DNA of 10,901 nt from CAVOBC01 sp963693635 (GTDB taxonomy: Bacteria > Pseudomonadota > Gammaproteobacteria > Pseudomonadales > Azotimanducaceae). The notes under the pieces were generated by a model. It saw nothing but the letters and a program-made list of their open reading frames with translations. It did not search any database and was not told the DNA's origin. Each line of letters opens with the position of its first letter. Position 1 is the stretch's first letter. The stretch is taken from the NCBI GenBank assembly GCA_963693635.1, contig CAVOBC010000141.1, forward strand, positions 1 to 10,901, in the 5' to 3' direction. Made by a program: the position numbers and the translations under genes. Below, one piece after another: positions 6,614 to 10,901 of this stretch.

Positions 6614-8194
6614 TTACGAACTACACGACAACATAGAGCATCCGGGCCTCGTGCGTGCCCAGTCGGGCCGCTTCTCGGCGAATGTTTCACGGCCAGGCTG
6701 GTCATCAAACGGCCTGCGCATCGTGTCCAGCAACTCATCAACCATCGAGATGTCGCCGGCCTCAGCCTTGTCGATGGCAAGTTGCGCCAGGTAGTTGCGC
6801 ATCACAAACCGCGGATTGGCGAGTCGCATCTGCTCTGCCACCTGTGTGATATCCCGAGACTCAGTCTCAAGTCGTTGCCGATATCGCTGCAGCCAGATGC
6901 CGAGGCGCTTGTCATAGCCCGCGTCCCGCTCTTCCGGCCGGTACCAGGCAGCAGATAGCTTGCTGACATCGTTATCTGAAGCCGCCGCATTCAGCTGGCG
7001 GAAGAAGATCGCCATGTCGGTTTCAACGAGGCCGAGGATGGTGAACAACTCAGCAACCATGTCATCGTCACCCGGCACAACTGACGACAGGCCAAGCTTC
7101 GCCGCCATGCGTGCTTGATAGGCCTCCTCGTACACGCGGGTGTAGTCATTGAGGACGGCTTCGAGCGGCGCCGCGTCTTCGATCAGCGGATAGATGGCGT
7201 TCGCCAATTGCAGAAGATTCCATTGGCCGATGCGCGGCTGATAGCTGTAGCGGTAACGCTTGCCAGCGGCGTCCGTGGTATTGGGCGTCCAGTCAGGGTC
7301 GTAATCCTCGAGCCAGCCGTACGGACCGTAGTCGATAGTCAGTCCGAGGATCGACATGTTGTCCGTGTTCATGACGCCGTGAACGAACCCAACCGCCATC
7401 CAGTCGGCCATCAGCCGTGCCGTGCGCTCGCTGATCTCCCGGAACCACGCGACGTATCGATCCGGTCCACTCGCCATCGCCTGCGCCGGGAAGAAATTCT
7501 CGATGGTGAAGTCCGCAAGCGTTCGCAAGAGGTCCAGTTCCTGGCGTGCTGCGTGAATCTCAAAATTACCGAATCGAACAAAAGAGGGCGCCACCCGACA
7601 CACGACCGCACCAGGCTCGGGTCGTGGGTCGCCACTGTAGAGAATGTCCCGCGTCACATCCTCGCCGGTTGTCATCAGGCTGAGGGCACGCGTCGTGGGC
7701 ACACCGAGGTGATGCATCGCTTCGCTGCACAGGAACTCGCGGATGGAAGAGCGCAGGACCGCAAGGCCATCCGCGGTGCGTGAATAAGGCGTCATTCCGG
7801 CACCTTTTAGCTGCAAAGCGAACGACTCCCCACCGGGCCCGACAACGTCGCCGAGGCCAATCGCGCGGCCATCGCCCAGTTGGCCAGCCCAGTTGCCAAA
7901 CTGATGTCCGCCATAACACATCGCAAACGGCTCCATCCCCGCGAGCGCGCGATTGCCGGAGAAGACATCAACGAAGTCACCGGATTTGACCTGCTGCTCA
8001 TTGAGGCCCAGGTCTTGTGCAACCTCTCGCGACCACGCAACCAGCTTCGGCGACGCTACCGGCGTCGGACTGACTGGCGAGTAACAAACGCCCTGCACTT
8101 GCCGCGTGAAATTAGCGGTTTCCGGGTCACCCGGCAGCGCCGCCGTAAACCGGTTGTCGAATACCATCGATTCAAGGGATGCGTGTTCGCTCAT
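6614..8194 (-). CDS. selO: SelO family protein adenylyltransferase (YdiU/UPF0061)
   Basis: 526-aa pseudokinase-fold enzyme that transfers AMP from ATP to Ser/Thr/Tyr of target proteins (family knowledge; linked to redox stress). Hallmarks: GDGRAIGLG at 107-115 and Lys130 in LQLKGAG (nucleotide binding), Asp142-Gly143, REFLCSEAMHHLG at 152-164, Arg200 and Arg207 in CRVAPSFVRFG, HGVMNTDNM at 272-280 with the presumed catalytic Asp278 and metal ligand Asn279, and Asp288 in IDYGPYG. It ends CSMLSCSS, with Cys524 third from the end, where vertebrate SelO has selenocysteine; the codon here is TGT, not TGA. Somewhat longer than the E. coli protein (478 aa). The ATG at 8194 is chosen because MSEHASLE leads into the family N-terminus and AGGA (8204-8201) sits 6 nt upstream. 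The 85 extra codons upstream look non-coding. It is divergent from the amine oxidase gene. Confidence 0.96.
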   Translation of the reverse strand: MSEHASLESMVFDNRFTAALPGDPETANFTRQVQGVCYSPVSPTPVASPKLVAWSREVAQDLGLNEQQVKSGDFVDVFSGNRALAGMEPFAMCYGGHQFGNWAGQLGDGRAIGLGDVVGPGGESFALQLKGAGMTPYSRTADGLAVLRSSIREFLCSEAMHHLGVPTTRALSLMTTGEDVTRDILYSGDPRPEPGAVVCRVAPSFVRFGNFEIHAARQELDLLRTLADFTIENFFPAQAMASGPDRYVAWFREISERTARLMADWMAVGFVHGVMNTDNMSILGLTIDYGPYGWLEDYDPDWTPNTTDAAGKRYRYSYQPRIGQWNLLQLANAIYPLIEDAAPLEAVLNDYTRVYEEAYQARMAAKLGLSSVVPGDDDMVAELFTILGLVETDMAIFFRQLNAAASDNDVSKLSAAWYRPEERDAGYDKRLGIWLQRYRQRLETESRDITQVAEQMRLANPRFVMRNYLAQLAIDKAEAGDISMVDELLDTMRRPFDDQPGRETFAEKRPDWARTRPGCSMLSCSS

Positions 8195-8299
8195 CGGGAT
8201 TCCTGACGGGTTAGGCGTTAGAGGGTTCAGGTTGGGGGGTTTGGGGTCGCAGGCAAGAGGAATTGGCAAGGAATCGAAATGAAGCCTGCCCGGGCGAGC

Positions 8300-8305
8300 A
8301 GTATA
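8300..8305 (-). promoter_or_regulatory. Possible selO -10 box
   Basis: TATACT on the minus strand matches the sigma-70 -10 consensus at five of six positions and is 106 nt upstream of the selO ATG. The hexamer 17 nt upstream (TCTGTT) is a poor -35, so this is only a candidate. Confidence 0.25.
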
Positions 8306-8382
8306 ACGCCCCGCGCATCTGGAACAGACCGGGGTGACGACATTCGGTTTGCAAGGGGGGTGGCGAGAGGGGCGGACATCCG

Positions 8383-8398
8383 TTGACGACGTCGTTAA
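8383..8398. promoter_or_regulatory. 16-bp palindrome, candidate operator
   Basis: TTGACGACGTCGTTAA pairs in 7 of 8 symmetric positions, with a perfect ACGACGTCGT core. It lies 74 nt before the amine oxidase ATG in a divergent promoter region, where operators commonly sit. The regulator is not known, and no regulator gene is in the window. Confidence 0.4.
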
Positions 8399-8462
8399 TG
8401 ACTGGGGTGACAGAGCCCGCCCAGTTCCGTTTAATAGACGTTCAAGCATCGCTCACCAGACT

Positions 8463-8467
8463 GGAGG
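8463..8467 (+). promoter_or_regulatory. Shine-Dalgarno of amine oxidase gene
   Basis: GGAGG is 4 nt before the ATG at 8472. It fixes this start over the in-frame upstream start at 8334, which has no such signal and encodes low-complexity, non-family residues. Confidence 0.65.
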
Positions 8468-8471
8468 CCAC

Positions 8472-10397
8472 ATGGCCGTATCAACGCTCTACGCGCCCAC
8501 CACATCTGCACGCCCCTTCGAACCTCTGTCAGTTAGCGAGATCGAGGCAGCAGTCGCACTCGTTCGCCCTCACGTCGCCGATACGGCGTCGTTCGCAAGT
8601 GTCGCCCTGGTCGAACCCGACAAGGCCCTGGTCGCGAGCCTCGATGTCACCGGGCCCTGCCCACGTGCGGCCCTTATTACGGGCTTCGACCAGGGATCAG
8701 GGACCTTCGCGGCCGAGGTGGACCTGATCGCGAAAACCGTTAGCGTCGAATCAATCAGCGACGGCGGCGCGCCCATCCACTGGCCGGATGTCGAAAAGGT
8801 GGTGCGACTGACAAAAGCAGACCCTGACTGGCAAGCGGCCATGGCCAAGCGTGGCATTACGACCTTTGAACTGGTACAGATTGATCCCTGGCCCACGGGC
8901 GGCTACATCCACCCTGACGTGCCCGAGGGCCACCGGGTCATGCGGGCGATCAGCTTTCTGCGCACGGACAAGACGGACAACGGCTATGCGCGGCCGATTC
9001 AGGGTTTGATCGCCCACGTTGACCTGACCGCCGACAAGGTCGTGCACGTGGAGGACACGGGCGTCGTTGCCATACCTCCCGAGGCGGGCCGCTACGACGC
9101 CGAACACCAGACGTCATTCCGCACGGACTTAAAGCCTATCGAAATCACCCAGCCGGAGGGGCCAAGTTACATCGTCGACGGCTACAACGTTGCGTGGCAG
9201 GGGTGGGAATTCTCCGTCAGCATGCATCCAACCCACGGGCTCGTACTTCATCAGCTTGGCTATCGTCAGCAGAGCGAGGACGGCGCAGCCGGCGAATTGC
9301 GCAACATCCTCTACCGGGCGTCACTTTCGGACATGGTTGTGCCCTATGGCGATACCAATCATATGCACGCCTGGAAGCATGTCTTTGATGCGAGCGAAGC
9401 GGCAATCGGTACCATCGCCAACGCGCTGAAACTCGGCTGCGACTGTCTTGGCGAGATCCACTACTTTGATATCAATGTAGTCAATTGGGACGGCAAGGCG
9501 CGCACAATTCCGAACGCTATCTGCCTGCATGAGGAGGATTACGGGATTCTGTGGAAGCACCGTGACGGCCAGTCACAGACGCAGGAGGTCCGCCGCCAGC
9601 GACGACTTGTGATCAGTTCCATGCATACGGTCGGCAACTACGAGTATGGCTTCTTCTGGTATCTGTATCTCGACGGGACAATTCAGATGGAGGTAAAGCT
9701 GACCGGTATCGTCGGGGTCTCCGCCGTCGAGGATGGCGGCGAGGACCCGGAGTTTGCGCCGCTGATCGCCCCCGGACTCGCATCCCCCGTGCACCAGCAT
9801 CTGTTCTGCTTCCGCCTGGACTTCGATCTGGATGGCGGCGCCAATCGCATCTATGAAGTCGAAGCTGAGCCCTTGCCGATGGGTGACAACAACCCACACG
9901 GCACGGCTTTTCGCGCGAAAGCGAGCCTGCTGCCGACTGAAGGGCAGGCCATTCGCGACAACAACACAGCACGCTCACGTTCGTGGAAGGTCGTCAATCA
10001 GGCACGCACCAACCGGATGGGTAAGCCGGTCGCGTTTAAATTCCTGCCTAATCCGTCACCCACCCTACTCGCCCATGAGGATTCCCCGGTCGCGAAACGC
10101 GCGGGATTTGCAAAGCACAACCTGTGGGTGACGCCGTACGACCCGGCGGAGATGAGCGCAGCCGGTGAATTTACGAACCTGCACCCCGGCGGCGACGGCC
10201 TGCCCCGGTGGACAGCCGCCAACCGAGACATTGTGGATCAGGACCTTGTAGTGTGGCACACCGTCGGCGTGACGCATGTGCCCCGGCCGGAAGACTGGCC
10301 GGTCATGCCGGTCGAGTATTGCGGATTCATGTTACAGCCGGTCGGCTTTTTTGAGCGCAATCCAACGCTTGACGTTCCGCCTTCAAAGCACGGCTAG
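8472..10397 (+). CDS. Copper-containing (topaquinone) primary amine oxidase
   Basis: 641-aa enzyme that oxidises a primary amine to an aldehyde, releasing ammonia and hydrogen peroxide; the functional form is a homodimer with one copper and one topaquinone per subunit. The topaquinone precursor is Tyr390 in T-V-G-N-Y-E-Y (386-392). The catalytic base is Asp306 in HVFDASE. Copper ligands are His441 and His443 in SPVHQHLF and His602 in GVTHVPRPEDWPVMP. Spacings between these (84, about 51 and 212 residues) closely follow the Arthrobacter globiformis phenylethylamine oxidase as I recall it. Cys325 and Cys351 match its disulfide positions. N-terminal N2/N3-type domains precede the catalytic domain. 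No signal peptide is visible, so it is probably cytoplasmic. The substrate (tyramine, phenylethylamine, histamine or another) cannot be read from sequence. No aldehyde dehydrogenase or amine transporter lies beside it. Confidence 0.96.
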   Translation: MAVSTLYAPTTSARPFEPLSVSEIEAAVALVRPHVADTASFASVALVEPDKALVASLDVTGPCPRAALITGFDQGSGTFAAEVDLIAKTVSVESISDGGAPIHWPDVEKVVRLTKADPDWQAAMAKRGITTFELVQIDPWPTGGYIHPDVPEGHRVMRAISFLRTDKTDNGYARPIQGLIAHVDLTADKVVHVEDTGVVAIPPEAGRYDAEHQTSFRTDLKPIEITQPEGPSYIVDGYNVAWQGWEFSVSMHPTHGLVLHQLGYRQQSEDGAAGELRNILYRASLSDMVVPYGDTNHMHAWKHVFDASEAAIGTIANALKLGCDCLGEIHYFDINVVNWDGKARTIPNAICLHEEDYGILWKHRDGQSQTQEVRRQRRLVISSMHTVGNYEYGFFWYLYLDGTIQMEVKLTGIVGVSAVEDGGEDPEFAPLIAPGLASPVHQHLFCFRLDFDLDGGANRIYEVEAEPLPMGDNNPHGTAFRAKASLLPTEGQAIRDNNTARSRSWKVVNQARTNRMGKPVAFKFLPNPSPTLLAHEDSPVAKRAGFAKHNLWVTPYDPAEMSAAGEFTNLHPGGDGLPRWTAANRDIVDQDLVVWHTVGVTHVPRPEDWPVMPVEYCGFMLQPVGFFERNPTLDVPPSKHG

Positions 10398-10474
10398 CCA
10401 GCTCCTGTCCCAGAACTCTGTTCCTGGGGCGGGCACTGGCGTGCGGTGCAGGGATGCACCGCCATTTTCCGCAG

Positions 10475-10504
10475 GGCTCTTTTCTCCAAGCCTCTTTTCT
10501 ACAA
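10475..10504 (+). repeat. 15-nt tandem duplication
   Basis: GGCTCTTTTCTCCAA (10475-10489) is followed directly by GCCTCTTTTCTACAA (10490-10504), with 13 of 15 positions identical. It lies within the palindrome-rich element, and its second copy forms the left arm of the third hairpin. Confidence 0.6.
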
Positions 10505-10539
10505 GAGGTGCGAGGTTTGCTTGCAAACCGACTCCCACG

Positions 10540-10560
10540 AATTGTCAGGATGACAATTTT
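10540..10560 (+). terminator. Perfect 8-bp hairpin followed by T-run
   Basis: AATTGTCA and TGACAATT flank GGA, and the right arm runs into TTTT. The shape resembles an intrinsic terminator for the amine oxidase message, but the stem is A/T-rich and weak. It could equally be an operator-like dyad or simply a part of the surrounding palindromic element. Confidence 0.3.
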
Positions 10561-10587
10561 GGGACAGGAACCAGCTAAGCTAGAGTT

Positions 10588-10746
10588 ATGCTCTGTGGCG
10601 CAGTCGTCATGGAAATGCTGGCCAGCCTTTTGGGTTGGCCCGGGTGTCGCTACCTCCCACAGTTGATTGATCTTCAGATCGAAATCGAACAGCGCGGGGC
10701 CCTCGTGTTTGATGACAAACACTATTTTATCGAGGCGCGGCGCTAG
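10588..10746 (+). CDS. Possible small hypothetical protein, 52 aa
   Basis: An ATG-to-TAG frame of 52 codons, about two thirds G/C at third positions, as expected for coding sequence here. The product starts MLCGAVVMEMLASLLGW and ends YFIEARR, with a central amphipathic, acidic part. No family is recognised. There is no good Shine-Dalgarno before the ATG; the internal ATGs at 10609 and 10615 are alternatives. It lies just right of the palindromic element and converges with the thioesterase gene. It may be a real small protein, a remnant, or chance. Confidence 0.25.
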   Translation: MLCGAVVMEMLASLLGWPGCRYLPQLIDLQIEIEQRGALVFDDKHYFIEARR

Positions 10747-10759
10747 TTTTCGCGCGTGG

Positions 10760-10776
10760 CCGGGATCATCTCCCGG
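10760..10776. terminator. Hairpin downstream of thioesterase gene
   Basis: CCGGGA-TCATC-TCCCGG is a perfect 6-bp stem, extendable by one G-U and one G-C pair on the plus strand. It lies 18 nt past the minus-strand thioesterase stop and 14 nt past the small ORF stop. No T-run follows on either side, so termination is uncertain. Confidence 0.35.
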
Positions 10777-10793
10777 TCAAATCGGATCGCGGC

Positions 10794-10901
10794 TTAGCTG
10801 AAGCGGCTGGTATCCACTACGGCACGTTCATGGGTACCGTCGCTGATCAGGCCGCGGGGAGAGTGGACGGTCGTCGTGAACGTCAGACGGCGGCGATCAA
10901 T
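10794..10901 (-). CDS. Hotdog-fold thioesterase, FlK-like (5' partial, C-terminal tail)
   Basis: The last 35 residues of a minus-strand gene that continues past the right window edge; it stops at TAA (10796-10794). The fragment has an RRRLTFTTTVH beta strand, then SDGTHERAVVDTSRF. The G-T-H-E-R-x-V-V-D-x-x-R-F pattern is what I recall from the C-terminal end of thioesterase-family hotdog proteins resembling fluoroacetyl-CoA thioesterase FlK. Catalytic residues of that family lie upstream and are not visible. A role in hydrolysing a small acyl-CoA is inferred only from the family. The assignment rests on a short fragment. Confidence 0.6.
   Translation of the reverse strand: MDRRRLTFTTTVHSPRGLISDGTHERAVVDTSRFS

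Larger units (their letters stand above)
8195..8471. promoter_or_regulatory. Divergent intergenic region of selO and amine oxidase gene
   Basis: 277 bp that must hold promoters for both genes. Seen: a G-rich stretch on the plus strand next to selO (8208-8247), a TATACT -10-like box on the minus strand (8305-8300) without a clear -35, a near-perfect 16-bp palindrome (8383-8398), and a Shine-Dalgarno for the amine oxidase. No coding-like reading frame is present: long open frames here are extensions of the two flanking genes. Confidence 0.6.
10403..10569. repeat. Palindrome-rich element bounded by 10-bp inverted repeat (REP/MITE-like)
   Basis: The boundary arms TCCTGTCCCA (10403-10412) and TGGGACAGGA (10560-10569) are perfect reverse complements. 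Inside are, in order: CCCAGAAC/GTTCCTGGG with one bulge (10409-10428), GCGGTGCA-GGGA-TGCACCGC (10443-10462), CCTCTT-TTCTAC-AAGAGG (10491-10508), GGTTTGC-TT-GCAAACC (10514-10529) and AATTGTCA-GGA-TGACAATT (10540-10558). The first overlaps the left boundary arm, so the two foldings exclude each other. The element begins six nt after the amine oxidase stop. A small non-autonomous mobile repeat, a REP-like cluster or a folded 3' UTR/ncRNA all fit. Copy number elsewhere in the genome would decide. Confidence 0.6.
10398..10793. other. Gene-poor region with palindromes and one doubtful small ORF
   Basis: 396 bp between the amine oxidase stop and the thioesterase tail. It holds a palindrome-dense element (10403-10569), a possible 52-aa ORF (10588-10746) and a terminator-like hairpin (10760-10776). 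No tRNA-like or transposase-like sequence was seen. Confidence 0.6.

Noticed and set aside
6614..6640. Selenocysteine in SelO with a SECIS element
   Set aside because: The relevant codon is TGT (Cys) and there is no in-frame TGA; the gene ends on TAA.
7115..7783. Plus-strand 222-codon open frame inside selO
   Set aside because: Antisense to the conserved catalytic region of SelO; composition is that of a shadow frame.
8195..8449. 85-residue N-terminal extension of SelO
   Set aside because: Pro/Arg/Thr-rich with no family similarity. The ATG at 8194 has AGGA 6 nt upstream and begins the family N-terminus.
8334..8471. 46-residue N-terminal extension of the amine oxidase
   Set aside because: The ATG at 8472 has GGAGG in front. 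The extension has no signal peptide or family features and covers the putative operator.
10398..10590. tRNA or riboswitch in the palindromic region
   Set aside because: There is no acceptor/T-loop pattern (no GTTCRA with matching stems) and no known aptamer core I can recognise.
10327..10722. Minus-strand 131-codon open frame at the amine oxidase 3' end
   Set aside because: It runs antisense through the conserved end of the amine oxidase and through the palindromes; no family match.
10716..10901. Plus-strand open frame running to the right edge
   Set aside because: It lacks a start codon before about 10829 and is antisense to the thioesterase tail, whose GTHER motif is a better explanation.

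Overview
The window is a bacterial chromosomal segment of roughly 60% GC. It has short intergenic gaps, ATGA-coupled genes and proteobacterial-type protein families. I infer a proteobacterium, possibly an environmental gammaproteobacterium, but no marker gene fixes the taxonomy. No phage, plasmid, CRISPR, rRNA or tRNA signature was seen.

Left part (1-2491): two adjacent co-directional genes encode the halves of a heterodimeric ABC exporter. The first is cut by the window edge and only its nucleotide-binding domain remains. The second is complete (637 aa, membrane domain plus ATPase). The motif changes are complementary: the first half has Asp in place of the catalytic Glu of Walker B, and the second has LSSGE in place of LSGGQ. 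This predicts one active and one degenerate ATP site. A 274-bp gap follows, with a hairpin and three tandem 13-nt repeats.

Middle part (2766-6568): four tightly overlapping genes encode a complete Dpp/Opp-type peptide importer core: two permeases (DppB- and DppC-like) and two ATPases (DppD- and DppF-like). No substrate-binding protein gene is present in the window. Both ATPases carry a C-terminal four-cysteine motif with identical spacing (Cys-x5-Cys-x6-Cys-x17-Cys), a candidate iron-sulfur site.

Right part (6614-10397): a minus-strand SelO (YdiU/UPF0061) protein adenylyltransferase gene converges on the importer. It is divergent from a plus-strand copper/topaquinone amine oxidase gene, and the two share a 277-bp intergenic region containing a palindrome. 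SelO has cysteine at the C-terminal position where some homologues have selenocysteine. The amine oxidase has all recognisable catalytic residues with spacing close to the Arthrobacter enzyme.

Right edge (10398-10901): about 400 bp without a confident gene. It contains a compact series of palindromes enclosed by a 10-bp inverted repeat, which looks like a REP/MITE-type element or a structured RNA. A possible 52-aa ORF follows. At the edge, on the minus strand, is the C-terminal tail of a hotdog-fold (FlK-like) thioesterase. The palindrome element is the least explained part of the window. The rest consists of recognisable families, and I see no clear case for a wholly new multi-gene system.
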